A DNA stretch of 64,000 nucleotides from Druceiella hillmani (GCA_039881145.1 JAYKKI010000032.1:14092501-14156500); one strand, 5' to 3'; shown: positions 45,662-57,159, counted from the first letter of the stretch. Notes: generated by a model not told the origin, from the sequence alone. Numbers and translations: made by a program.

Positions 45662-47370
45662 ATGTCGCCAAACAAAAGAAAAACTTGGGACCATGGTGCT
45701 ATGGTACGGGCCGTGGATACAGTAAGAAGTAAGCAGACGGGGTACCTGAGAGTATTAAAACAATGGTTTTGTAATTTGTATGAGAAGACGACCAGTCTTG
45801 TCTGATCATAAAGAAATGGATCGACCATTTTATGGCTTACGTCTTGAAGACATCAAATACATGGCATTTTAATTACCCATCAGGAATAATCTTACACACC
45901 TCTTCAGCGTGACTAAAGAGGCCGCTGGAAAAAATGGCTACGTGGGTTTATGTCCAGGCATCCTACTTTGCCAGTTAGGACTCCTGAGCCTGAGCTCAAG
46001 GGTTCAGTCCTGATGCTGTCAAGAACTTTTTTTATTTATATGAACTGGAAATTGAAAAGATTCAGTCTTCTCCACACAGAATGTACAATGCTGATGAAAC
46101 TGGAATAAAAGTGGTGCAACATAAACGGTCCAAGATTATCAGTATGAAAGGCAAGAAGCAAGTTGGTGCATTGACGTCATTAGAAAGAGGAAAATGAATA
46201 ACTGTGGTTATGTGCATGAATGCATGTGATCTTTATGTGCCACCGTCAATAATTTTTCCAAGGAAAATATGGCTCAACAACTGATGGATGGTACACTTGC
46301 TGGTTCAATAGGCAATTGTCATCCTTCTAGTTGGATCCAATCACATTTATTCACAAAGTGGTTTCAACCTTTTATTAATTTCACTAAACCAATAAAATGT
46401 GATCCAGTCATTTTAATATTAGATGGGTACTATACTTGTTCACGGAATATTGATCTCGTTGATTTAACTCGAGATAATAATGTTGTAATACTTTAATTAC
46501 CATCGCAGTGCACAAAAAAAATTCAGTCAATGGATGTAACTTTTATATAACCGCTGAAAGCTTATTATGCCCAAGAAATTGAAACATGGCTGCGGAATAA
46601 CCAAGGTCGTACATTGACCAACAAATATATGTCCAGATTATTTGGCATTGCATATGAAAAAGCAGTTGCCATAAATAATTCTGTCAATGGTTTCTAGAAT
46701 ACTGGATTGAAGCCTTGCAATATCTACATCTTGCATAACTCCTTCGAATAAAAATCCGACTAACACATTTGAAGCTTTATCTAATTGTAGAATGCCAAAT
46801 GAAAATCAAGGAGTTGAATGCTGTGTAAACCCTATCAATGAAAAATCTCTTGATAAAACTCAAGAATTAACCTCAAATGCTGATGAATGTAATAATTCAG
46901 TGTCTAGTACATAGTCACACATTTTACCAGTTGCACTTAAGCTAGTATCCAGTATACCTAGGAACAGTTCGGCTAAAAAAACCCGGCGTGGATCAGCAAC
47001 TGTAATTACTAATCCTCCATATAAAATACACTTATGGACTCCATAAATAAAAATAAAGAAAAGAAAAATAAAAAGGAACAGAAGAAAGGCTCTACGAAGG
47101 CAGAAAAAACCAACAGATAAAGAAGAAAAATAGGGAAGTATTGAAGAAAAAGATAGATAAAGAACCAATCAGTTCCAATTCTGAGGGTGATGACGTGCTT
47201 CAGTATGCAGATAGCAAAAGTGATGGTGAATCTTGTGACGCTGAATATCCATACTGTAGTGGTAGATTTTCCAAAGATAAAAGAGGCAAAAAATGGGCTA
47301 AATGCCAAGGCTGCTTCAAATGGTTTCATGAAGAATATGGAGAAGTAAGTACTGACAGTTTTTTATGTTC
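45662..47370 (+). pseudogene. Pogo/Tigger-type transposase with C-terminal PHD-like finger
   Basis: In order: an N-terminal psq-type start (KRKTWDHGAMVRAVDTVRSK, at 45,662); RRPVLSD and LRLEDIKYMAF of the CENP-B-type region; then the DDE catalytic domain with YNADETGI (first Asp), PVILILDGYYTCSRN (second Asp, 46,422-46,424) and QSMDVTF (third Asp, 46,533-46,535), spaced DD36D as in Tigger-like elements. KAYYAQEIETWLRNN and KYMSRLFGIAYEKA follow. The tail ends in a Cys-rich finger (CSGRF, KKWAKCQGCFKWFHEE) like the PHD-type finger of insect pogo-like proteins, with one expected Cys replaced by Tyr. In-frame stops at 46,195-46,197 and 46,494-46,496, frameshifts, and a deletion after the N-terminal motif show it is dead. 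The host use of such fingers is unknown here. Confidence 0.85.
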
Positions 47371-47710
47371 TTTATCAATTATCAATATAATATGTTGATT
47401 TTGATAATTTTATATAAACGTGCAATTAAGAAAATCATTGTGATAACAGGTAGTTAAAAATCTAACATAATTTTAATCTAAGTTTAACACCATAGCCAAT
47501 TACTTAACAATTATCAATAATTGTGATCTCATTTGTTTCGAAGACTGAAGTTAGTCACCACGTGCCAAATAAAAAGTGCATATTAAAAGCAATAGTGCAA
47601 ATTAAAAGATAATGTTTCTTTCTCATTTAATAAGTAAACCTTAATCACGGAGGAACCTAATATAAGAGACTATCTCATATTGGCGAACGTTTGTATCTCG
47701 TATTAGCAGA

Positions 47711-48909
47711 CTATTTGACTCATACTCAATTTGTGACTTGTTTCATTTCGTCTAATATAATTAAAAATGTATCAAACTTAAGGATAATGTACAACTATAT
47801 CTTAAACTATATTAAATTTCCCATTCAAAATTGTTAGTTGTGAAGTTCTAAGTGTCATAGTTTTTTTTATAGTCAAAAATAAAAATAGTAAGTACCTATC
47901 TTATATCTAGTATCTTCAATCTACCCAAGAAACTAACAAAGAACGTATCTTTTGAAAAGGTGATTCTGGGTATCAAACAAAATAGAAAACGTTAGAAAAC
48001 TAAATGAAAATCTTTTATCTACTATTGCTAAAAATCTCTGTCAAAATTGCGTTTTCACCGACAAAAAAAAGAGTTCTACCCATGTTGTTCTCTTGAATAG
48101 GTCCAAAAATCCTTCTCAAAGTGTTTCTTTCGAAAATGAGTAGTTTTTTTCCTCTGCTTCATTGAGAGTCCAGTATTCATTCCCATAAAGAAGTATAGGT
48201 CTGATTAATATTTTATATATGCCCAACTTAGTCCTAATAGAAATAAACTTGAACTAAATTGGTTTCTAAGGCCGTAAAAAATTCTGTTAGCCATGAATAG
48301 AAGTATTTACAACATAAAAAACATAACAGAAGTATCTAACACATAAAAACATCACAGTTCTAAAACATAAAAAAAGATAAAATTAAAAAAAAAACACGAC
48401 GCTCGATATTTTTATGGAAAAATTTGAATACATTAAAAATTTGATATTAAAACATAAGTTGAGAACGCAACTCATTAAAGAAATAATAGAAATGAAGCAT
48501 ACTGTAATTAATATTGCTACTGAACATATTTTGAGCCCTCAAATGTCCTCATATCTCATTTGACAAATGTTTTGACAACATTAGGATTATTACGCGTAAT
48601 TCATTTTTCAATCCGTGATATAGTAAATTCCTAATTTTTTTTATAATCAAGTAGGTAGGAGTATTAAAGTTTGTTTGACATGTCACCATTTAATTTTTAA
48701 TCATAATGATTAAACATCATTATGGTCTATGTTCACAAGTAAACCAATTATTCCCTCTTAATCGGAATTTGTATTGTACACTACCTATATTTTAGACACT
48801 ATATTGATCTCCACACATCTATGTCATCCATATAATCCTTGATGCTATAATAAGCACGTGCTTAATTTGCGTTTTAAATTTCGCTATGGACGGTTTATTA
48901 TATCCTCAG
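47711..48909. other. No gene seen
   Basis: AT-rich DNA. One more ATATCTCATTTGAC block at about 48,550 may belong to the pogo-like family. Confidence 0.55.
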
Positions 48910-49310
48910 GTATCTATATATTAATACGGGAAGAGAAAACTTTGTACCCCCTTTTAAGCATATTGCATATACGAAGGTGTGTGAGATTTCGCATAGTTAA
49001 AGTTTATATGGCGAGGGAGTGCAGAAAGCTAAAATTTATGTATAATATGTCTATATATTAACACATGAAGAGAAAACTTAGTACCCCTTTTTAAGTATAT
49101 TGCGCACACAGAGGAGTGTCAGATTTGACATAGTTAAAGTTTATATAGCGAAGGAGTGCAGAAAGCTAAAATTTGTGTATAATATGTCTATATATTAACA
49201 CGTGAAGAAATAAACTTTGTACCCCTTTTTAAGCATATTGTGCGTCCAGAGGAGTGTGAGATTTGACATAGTTAAAGTTTATATGGAGTGCAGAAAGCAA
49301 ACATTTATAT
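48910..49310. repeat. Tandem array, 137-bp unit, about 3 copies
   Basis: CTATATATTAAYACG starts at 48,914, 49,051 and 49,188, exactly 137 bp apart. Units share TTTGTACCCCTTTTTAAGC, AGTTAAAGTTTATATGGCGA and GGAGTGCAGAAAGC. The third unit is truncated. Confidence 0.95.
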
Positions 49311-49845
49311 ATGATACAAATACTTAGAACGAAATTAAAAAAAATATGTATGCTACAATTTTTGAGGTAAGTGTGCTTTTTAACAAAAGAACCTCAATAA
49401 CATTGAAACTTAAAAATTTAATAAATTACTGTCGAATGTCACCGGGCGACTACTAATTTTGTTAAAAAGCCGACACAATTACCGAGAAAAAAATTATTTT
49501 CTACTTACAGATTAGCCTAAATGTATATTTTTTTATGCTGTCGATTGTTTTTTTTATTGCAATACGTAGAATAAAAATAGCTACTACACGATATTTATTC
49601 GTCATAACCGCATACTGATTAAGAAGTCAAATGACTGCAAACGCAGACACGAGTTTTTATAGACACTACTTACACACCAGAATTTCAGTGTCATTCATAA
49701 AGTAAACAATTAAATTAAGTAGATACACAAATTCGGCCCAGTGTGTATTGAAATATACACAAAGTAGGGCTGCGCAGTTGCTAGTATCGATCATCATCGA
49801 TATAAATTAACAGAAATATTTTGTTCAAAAGTTCTAATTAAAAGT

Positions 49846-49847
<2 letters not shown>
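49311..49847. other. No feature seen
   Basis: AT-rich DNA. Confidence 0.6.
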
Positions 49848-49896
<49 letters not shown>

Positions 49897-49910
49897 ATAT
49901 ATATATATTA
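49848..49910. repeat. (AT)n microsatellite
   Basis: An AT run with one C interruption. Confidence 0.98.
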
Positions 49911-50099
49911 ACTGAATTTTACAGATTTTTAAACACATGGCTCAACAATGTATAGTGTGTGGAGCAACATTGCGCGATATTTTGAAGCTTAATGTTTCGG
50001 AACCGAGATTTAGAAATGAGAGATGGCAATTGAAATTTGACCTTAAAACAACTTAACAAGTAACAGGTAACTATATAAAATGATTTTCTAAAATGACTT

Positions 50100-50340
50100 T
50101 GCTATAAATTGATTGAAGTATACATCTGCTTGTAAATTTCATGGTTAGATAAACGTCTTAGAAATTGTGAGCTTGTGAATGACAAACAGACGGACGGACA
50201 TGACGAAATCACTGGAACTATTTTTCTTTACTACGGAACTCGAAAAAGTAACAACTTTAGTAAATAAAACATTTGCGCCAATATTTGTATCGTAGTCTGT
50301 ACATACCTTAATCGATATCCAGCTTTGTCTGAACAAAATT
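50100..50340. repeat. Degraded copy of the GACAGAC dispersed repeat
   Basis: GACAAACAGACGGACGGACA and TGACGAAATC, followed by CTTTACTACGGAACTCG, is the same block order as the common insect repeat that ends in a GGTTCCGT/ACGGAACC motif. Limits are uncertain. Confidence 0.5.
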
Positions 50341-52603
50341 TCCACAAATTCACACTATTTCAAAAATATGAGATCAGCTATATGTAGAGCATAATCATTC
50401 ATCACGTTGCACTGTAAATTAAATTTTTTTTTTGTTAGTATATTTGACAAATATAAGTAATTTAAAAGTAATTTAATAGCGAAACGACTATATCCACCTG
50501 GGTACTGTTGTTCTTAATTGGTTTGTCTGTCCATAGCAATTAAGCACATTTGTTCACTGCGTTACAATTAAGTGTTTTTTTTACATCGAAGTATAATTGA
50601 ACAAAAAACTATTGACCTTAATAAACAAAACGAAAGTCAAGGTCTTCAATACTTTTCCGTATATTTTAGAATATCAAAGTGATCACTATACCTTTGACGT
50701 TGCGTGCTAGGCTGATACGTTGATTGGTCATTAAGTGTTTCTGAAGTTATTTATATTTTCATGAAAATACGTACGTCGGATGTGCGGAAATGAACTTGCA
50801 TAATGTACCTATAAAAGACGGATGTTGAAATAGAAAATCGAAAATTCTCTGACTGTGCACTAATCTTGAGACACAAAACTTTTTTGTAATGCTAACATTG
50901 TAAAATATTTCGTGTTACTTGACGCATTATTAAAATGATTGTGCATATACAAGTTCTCATATACCACGTTTCTAAATGAAAATAGGATAATTCTATATGG
51001 CGGTCAATTCTATTTTATTTTGAATGAATAAGAACCGTAACTTGCAACTTAGAATAAAAACTATTTAACTAACTTACAAGAACTGTTTCCAAAAATGAAT
51101 TCATCCTACGTTTATGTGATCATGTAAGATGAATAGGGATACAACTTAAGAACTTTGCCCGTACGTAGGTACTCATAATACCTCTATTTTTTCAAACTGA
51201 GAAAATTATTATGCATGGATAAAATTTACATCCAATACTGATTCTATAAGGATAAAACAAAAATACCAGTTACTCATAAGTCTATCATTAAAAAATGTAG
51301 AACAATTTCGGAGTTGCTTTATAAAATTTATATAATTGGACAAAACCTCTGCTTTACTTGAAAAGAAAATTACGATGGGATCCCTAAATAAAAAAAAATA
51401 AGTTGGTATAGGTGATACCTACGGTACGATCATTCCGCCAGCGCAAGGTGTATTTGCTGGAAATCCCATCGGAAGCTTCAGTTAGTTCAGAGCGGAAAAG
51501 ATAATCATCTGTTCTGCTCTCGATTGTTCTATTTATATATGCGTGCATAATAGAAAAACTGACAAAAGAATTATATGTGTTTTGAATTATTTTTGTTTCC
51601 AATTATTTGTATTCCATATAGCGAAAGTAAAAAAGTATCACTTTCGCAGCCTACCATGAAAGTTGCTTTAGCACCTGCTCTAGAGAGGGAGGGGGTTTAT
51701 ATGAGAAGCAATCAACCATTGGGAATTGCCCCGTTGAAAATTTTTACCCAGAAAATAGGTTAAGATCAAGCATGACGCTCGATAATTAATTAGGGTATCT
51801 AAGTAAAGCAAAAGAACGAATATACAGCTAAAATGTTGGTTGCGGTGCATGAAACAATAAAACTCATCAATACGCAAAACTAGTAGTAAATCAAATGATG
51901 TTTTCGAAATGTATTGGAGCCCATTATGATTATGCTCAGACAAGGAGGGAGTTCCAACTTATCATACTCACAATCTGCAGGCACAGTCATTTATTTAGTC
52001 CTATATTATTATTTTTTTTTTCGTTTACAATAAAAAAACACAAAGACGTTTATATAATGACTACATTAATTACGAGTTTATTTTTGACAGGTATATTAAA
52101 TAATATTTATTTAATGAACACATCACAGAATGTGTGATGGTAATACGAGATCTTCGAGAGAATTAAGAAATTCCTTTGGAGAATTCACTATTTTACTTTG
52201 GTTCATCACGGAGTCAATGGGTTTGCATGTCATTGTTTCACCTACAATTCTGTTTAGAATGATGTTCAAATCGCTTACGTAGACATGTTTAGCCACTGGA
52301 ATGACTCTTCCGCTCAACCATGCGCGATTTCGATAATTTGTTTCGATGCTTTGGAAGAAGTATTAGCAGCCCTTGTCTACTAATACTTTTTTTGAATTGA
52401 CGATGCTGCAGAAATTATGTGGGAAAGTGATTTAAAAAATAAAATAAAATAAAAAAAAATAATAACCAAAATTTTTTTATTTAATAAAACACGCGCGTAT
52501 TTGAATGTAACGTTGCGTCAAAATTATAAGTCAATCGACCGATTCCTTTTTAAATTTTGCGATCACAAATATACGCAGGCTGAATTTTTATATATATATA
52601 TAT
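50341..52603. other. No gene supported
   Basis: AT-rich DNA. Frames at 51,575-51,763 and 51,680-51,943 overlap on opposite strands and show no domain. A short (TA)n lies at about 52,590-52,602. Confidence 0.55.
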
Positions 52604-52661
52604 CCACAATTAAATGAAACTACGTGATGTAGTATTATTTCTACTTTCTTTAATTTCTTTA

Positions 52662-52700
52662 CCGCGACCTAGGTTTCGTTGTATTACAACATCTTGGTGG
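52662..52700 (-). ncRNA. Degenerate hammerhead motif (copy D, left arm)
   Basis: On the minus strand, stem II, GAAA, CCTAGG and GTC remain. The catalytic box has lost three bases (CCACC then AAGA), and stem I reads GCGG instead of GTGG. It is inactive by inspection. Confidence 0.6.
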
Positions 52701-52784
52701 GATATTATATCCCACCTGAAGATATAATATAATATCCTGAAGATATAATTATAATATCCCACCTGAAGATATAATTATAATATC

Positions 52785-52822
52785 CCACCTGAAGATGTAA
52801 TACATCGAAACCTAGGTCGTGG
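52785..52822 (+). ncRNA. Hammerhead motif with shortened stem II (copy D, right arm)
   Basis: CCAC, CTGAAGA, GAAA, CCTAGG, GTC and GTGG are all present. The stem II hairpin has lost about three bases (TGTAATACATC), leaving a two- to three-pair stem. Core intact, fold weakened. Confidence 0.6.
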
Positions 52823-52916
52823 TAAAGAAATTAAAGAAAGTAGAAATAATACTACATCACGTAGTTTCATTTAATTGTGAATAATGAATTTCTACAAAAT
52901 TAACGCCAAATATATT

Positions 52917-52919
<3 letters not shown>

Positions 52920-52974
<55 letters not shown>
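52920..52974. repeat. (TA)n microsatellite
   Basis: A TA run directly joined to the end of copy D. Confidence 0.98.
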
Positions 52975-52978
<4 letters not shown>

Positions 52979-53071
52979 AAAGATATAACAGGTTGTCATT
53001 AAAGTATGTTAAATATCTTGATTAACGTATTAATTATATCAATTATAAAATAAACAATAAAATATCAATAA

Positions 53072-53076
<5 letters not shown>

Positions 53077-53120
<44 letters not shown>
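53077..53120. repeat. (TA)n microsatellite
   Basis: A TA run directly preceding the first copy of the 0.26-kb duplication. Confidence 0.98.
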
Positions 53121-53124
<4 letters not shown>

Positions 53125-53378
53125 CTGCACATAGGAAACATAATGAAAAAAAAAATTAAAATTAATTGGTTCGCATTGATTAAATTTATATTTAGTATGT
53201 TTGTACATGGACGTTACAAACGAGAAAATACATCTCGTATATAACTCTTAATTTTATCTTCTATGCCAGCACATAGGTAATGTATCCAACTTTTACATTT
53301 TACCTATACACTGAATTGTATTTTTACCGATCTTCCGTATAGGTATAGATGGAATAGCCAATTTTCTTTGTTTTTTTT
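53121..53378. repeat. Direct repeat flanking the second pogo-like remnant, copy 1
   Basis: Begins CAGACTGCACATAGGAAACA and ends with GGAATAGCCAATTTTCTTTG. It matches 55,175-55,383 over its length except for a 49-bp segment (about 53,216-53,264) absent from copy 2. Both copies are preceded by (TA)n. Confidence 0.93.
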
Positions 53379-53989
53379 ATTCTTCCTACTTATTCTATGC
53401 ATTGCATTTGCTATTTTAGTTTTTTTTAAATTCGGTACAGGTTTCTTTCTTCGATTTGCCCTTTTCTTTAACTTCTATTTCATTTTTAAAAAGACTTGAG
53501 GTTAATTCTATTGTTGGCTTAATACCTTTACTGATTTTCATGATATACAGGTTATAGGAGAAAAAGCATCTAAGTAAAACTTACTTTGTTGACCATTAGT
53601 TTCATCAAAATGTTGCTAAATTTTCTTTGGAAGTATTCTAATGGCTTTAAATTGTACTAGTTAATTGTACGAGTAAACAAAATGGAGAGGGCGGTCGCCG
53701 GCTTTCGCGGACAAAAAATAATAAAGAAGTAAGTTTTCCTTATGGTTTTCATTAAAATTTCTTGCTTTTCTTAGCCATTTTAAAAAGGAATATGTTAATA
53801 TAGTATTTTTTTGTTCAGGTATATTTTGGTGGTATTCTGGAATTCATTTAAACATAGTAAAATGGCAGAATTTTTAGGTTATGTTACTAGTTTTCGTTTG
53901 AAACTTGAAAGGTCAGGTTGTTTAAGTCGCACCTCATTAATCGTACCGGTGCAATTTAAGCGTCGTTGGAAATGATTTACCAATTAATT
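53379..53989. other. No gene seen
   Basis: AT-rich DNA between the repeat and the transposase remnant. A small GC-richer patch (GGAGAGGGCGGTCGCCGG) lies at about 53,684-53,710. Confidence 0.5.
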
Positions 53990-55130
53990 TTTTTTCTGTA
54001 TCTCAAAATGGACAAGAGAATTTACAATACTTGAAAGCAAGGAGAAATGGATGAAGCTTTACTGAAACATCATAGTGCTTAAATGGGATTTAATGAAGCA
54101 ATTTGAAAATTTAATATACCAAAACCTACTCTACGACATCATTAGAAAGGTTTGAACAAGAAAACAAAATTTGAAAGGCCTAATGATGTGAGAACGGATA
54201 TGAAAAATAAATAAGCACATCATATAATTAATTTAGAACCTAGTTTCTTTGATTTAACTTTAACTTAATTAATGAAGCTTACCTACGAATTTGCCTAAAG
54301 GTATTAATTAACTCATCGCTTCAAAAACGAAAAGATAATAGTCTGCAAAAATGGTTTTAGGAGTTTAGGAAAGACCATCCTATGTTATCCTTGCGTGTTC
54401 CTGAGGCAACATCAAAGGAAAAAGTAAAGAGTTTAATAAAGAACGTGTTAATGAGTCACGTCGGTGTCATCAGTAAAGTGTGTGTTATCTCGTTTACTGT
54501 AAATCACACACACACCACTCTGACCCCTAACTAATATTATTTTTTAGAAATTAAGTTATTTAGATATACGCAAGTTTAATTATTCTGACAGATGGACTTT
54601 TAGAACAGGAAGCATTCCAAAATAAAAATAAAATGTCACCAAGTTGTTCTTTTTAAAACATTAATTAGTGTTGCCAGTTTTGTCACACTACAAATAGTTA
54701 TGAAAAAGTACTGGATGAACATAAGTTTACTTCCGTCCAAATATACAACGTCGATGAAACCTCATTATCCGCTGTTCACAAACCTTCCAAAATCATTGCT
54801 TAAAAAGGCAAACACCAAGTGGGAGCGATCATAAGTGAAGAAAGGAACTGAAATATGACGTTACAATGAATGACGTCTTAAAAAAAGAAACTCCAGCAAC
54901 TGCGTGTTCGAAAAATATATAGGTAACATCAGAACTAGAGAATATTTCATTAAATGCTCTAGATTAGAAAAAAGGGACCAGAAATAAATTTGACTTTTAC
55001 TCAACTTTTGCTGGCTCGTGATTATGATTTAATCATACTACAACACATCGCCGTCAACCTGGATGATCGTTCGTTGGACAGATCGTTCTTTAAATCACTA
55101 AAAACAGCTACAATGGAGCAGCATTTTCTT
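53990..55130 (+). pseudogene. Second pogo-like transposase remnant, heavily decayed
   Basis: In order and in changing frames: GFNEAI and KFNIPKPTL (psq-type helix-turn-helix) with RPNDVRT; then EFRKDHPMLSLRVPEATSKE (the CENP-B-type DNA-binding end, highly typical); then HKFTSVQIYNVDETSLSAVH (first catalytic Asp) with KGKHQVGAI. After a deletion that removes the second catalytic Asp region comes DYDLIILQ and LDRSFFKSLKTA (third Asp region). Many stops interrupt it. Its sequence differs from the remnant at 45.7-47.4 kb, so these are two families or old lineages. It ends at a (TA)n run. Confidence 0.8.

Positions 55131-55132
<2 letters not shown>

Positions 55133-55170
<38 letters not shown>
55133..55170. 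repeat. (TA)n microsatellite
   Basis: A TA run between the transposase remnant and copy 2 of the direct repeat. Confidence 0.98.
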
Positions 55171-55174
<4 letters not shown>

Positions 55175-55383
55175 CAGACTGTACATAGGAAACATAATGA
55201 AAAAAAATTAGAAATTAATTGGTTGGCATTGATTAATTTTATATTTAGTATGTTTGTACATAGACGTTACTCCAGCACATAGGTAATGTATCCAACTTTT
55301 ACATTTTACCCATATACTGAATTGTGTTTTTGCCGATTTTCCGTATAGGTATAGATGGAATAGTCAATTTTCTTTGTTTTTTT
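55175..55383. repeat. Direct repeat flanking the second pogo-like remnant, copy 2
   Basis: Matches 53,121-53,378 with a 49-bp deletion; it joins GTACATAGACGTTAC straight to TCCAGCACATAGG. Confidence 0.93.
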
Positions 55384-55919
55384 CAGTTTCATTGTCAGCA
55401 TTTATTAAATTATGTGAAACTTTCTTTAAATTTGGTGCCACTGAAATAAAAAGTTTTAAACTCTTTTAAAAGTAAATAAAAAAGCGGAAGTCTAAAAGTT
55501 TCCTCAGCATCTATTTTCTTATTAAGCCATTTTCTGCGTAAGCTGTCCTATATTTAATCTAATTTCAAGCTTAGTTTTTAATAACAGGTAAAGTGCAACA
55601 CACGTACATTATTTCAATCCAAGATTTTTCAAACCATAAAACGGTTTTATCGCAACGCAGTACTTAATTACATAATTTCACGAGGCTTCATCGTCTATTA
55701 CTTTGTTGTTAGTATTGACTAGAACGATGATATTTGAAGAGATTAGGCATAAAGCAGATAATATATTTTTTATAATTTGCATGGACTTTAAAATTGCACC
55801 TCTAAATTGTAAAACAATTGCAGGAGCAAATATTCTTCATATGCTTTCTTAAAGATACTTCACAATATCGACCGTAACACTTCTTCAGAGTTATTCGTTA
55901 GATTAAGTGAGACGATCAC
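55384..55919. other. No feature seen
   Basis: AT-rich DNA. Confidence 0.6.
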
Positions 55920-56230
55920 TAAGCCATTTGAAATAGGCAGAGAAGGCAAGCGGGGCTATCGCACTCGCCCCATCTCTTCATTGTTTGACAGCTCGGCCGC
56001 CATCTTGCATTTAATATTTCATCATGGCGTCGCTGACAGATGACATCTGATCTGTCAGACGGGCGGTAGAGCGCGCATTGTTCGCCGGTGTCATTGTAAA
56101 GAGGAACGGCAGCGAGGTCGGCTTTGTAGTCAGTCGGCTGGCGCGTGTCCGACGAAACATTTATCAATATTGTTGAATTGTTGGACGTTAATAGGCTGGG
56201 GGAGCCTGGGGCGTAGCGGTATATGGCTAT
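55920..56230. other. GC-rich island, candidate promoter or enhancer
   Basis: A strongly GC-richer block with CGGGGCTATCGCACTCGCCC, GGCCGCCATCTTGCATTT, CATCATGGCGTCGCTGACAG and GGTAGAGCGCGCATTGTTCG. No reading frame is convincing; a minus-strand frame of 82 codons has no domain. Site content is listed separately. Confidence 0.45.
55986..56058. promoter_or_regulatory. TGACAG palindrome next to a GCCGCCAT site
   Basis: CTGACAGAT (56,033-56,041) and ATCTGTCAG (56,050-56,058) form a perfect 9-bp inverted repeat around GACATCTG. TGACAG is the core recognised by Homothorax/Meis-type TALE proteins, and a third copy lies at 55,986-55,991. GCCGCCAT (55,996-56,003) matches the Pho/YY1 core. Factor binding is inference from motifs. 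Confidence 0.4.
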
Positions 56231-56970
56231 TTCGTATTTCTATTTAATAATTATGGTATTTTAAATTGGTTACTTAGTATCTGAAAAAAAAACTGCATTC
56301 ATTTTGGACTATCTACATTTTGAAATCATCCTCTCGGGTATTAGGCAATGATTACATAACAATACTTGCAATACGGTAGTTGACTCATTCTAAATTTTGA
56401 TATTTTTTGTACAATGTTGTGAAATATAAGTTAATTAAAAACCAGTCTTGAAAAAAAATTAAGAATTGATTAAAAAATAAGCAAGTTGTAAGCTTCTAAA
56501 TTTGAAGATACGGATAGTGTTGGGTATATTCCTGTCTTTTTTCCTCACGTAGAATATCATGTGGAACATTAAAAATGACCTCACAACTCGGTAAATTTTT
56601 AAGATTATTAAACAAATTTTTCACTCTTCATCAGCTTTTACCTTGAAATTATAATTAATGAAATAAAAAAAATTAGTCAAAAACCCAATTAAGCGATATT
56701 TATCTGTCAAGGTCTTAATTTTTACGGAATGTGGTACACAGGTATATGTTGTTATCGAATCTTTTATTGTTTACTTCGATTATGCCCCAAGTTCCACTAT
56801 GGTTTGTAGTTCGATGGTTTACAGATTTAAAATAAAATATACAATAATTATAAACGGATTACACGTAAATATCTTGCTGAAACACCTTCCTTTCTTCTAC
56901 TCTGAAAGTTTTTATGTCATAAGAAATTGTATATGTAATATTTTTTAAAAAGTAAATATAGAACCCCCAA
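56231..56970. other. No feature seen
   Basis: AT-rich DNA. Confidence 0.6.
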
Positions 56971-57159
56971 GGAGCAAGACGACGTGGCCGACCAAGAAAG
57001 ACCTGGCAGAGAACGCTCCAGGAAGAAGCAGCAAAGACAGCTGGAAAGACCTGGAGAGAGGTTAAGCAACTGGCCGCTGACCGCACCAAATGGAGAAATT
57101 TCACGTACGCTCCGACCGGAGCGACAGGAACTGATGATGATGATGAGATATGGAATTAA
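56971..57159 (+). pseudogene. C-terminal fragment of an RTE-type retrotransposon polyprotein
   Basis: One open frame of 62 codons reads GARRRGRPRKTWQRTL, then GKTWREVKQLAADRTKWRNF, then ends in DDDDEIWN and a stop. The order GRP-(K/R)-x-TW, TW-x-x-(V/A)-x-x-LA-x-(D/N)-R-x-x-WR is the conserved tail of RTE-type and related endonuclease-reverse transcriptases. The run of GAT codons at 57,132-57,143 is the element's tail read as Asp. There is no start codon and everything upstream of the tail is missing, so this is a 5'-truncated copy. It is unusually free of stops for such a fragment, which suggests a fairly young insertion. Confidence 0.8.

Larger units (their letters stand above)
45181..47710 (+). 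mobile_element. Pogo/Tigger-like DNA transposon remnant
   Basis: The element encloses a decayed transposase. A terminal inverted repeat is suggested by GCTAATAAGAGATA (45,192-45,205) and TATCTCGTATTAGC (47,694-47,707), which match in reverse with one difference. Further AATATGAGATA-like sites cluster inside both ends (about 45,213, 45,545, 45,584, 47,661 and 47,671). The exact outer limits and a TA target duplication could not be fixed. Confidence 0.7.
52604..52922. mobile_element. Hammerhead-bearing insertion, copy D (inverted dimer in TA repeat)
   Basis: The left arm starts CACAATTAAATGAAACTACG and the right arm ends AAATATATTCAA. (TA)n lies on both sides, so a TA-rich target duplication is likely but cannot be measured. 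The centre has expanded into about three copies of a unit containing ATATCCCACCTGAAGATATA (52,706-52,800). Both ribozyme motifs are damaged. Confidence 0.75.
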
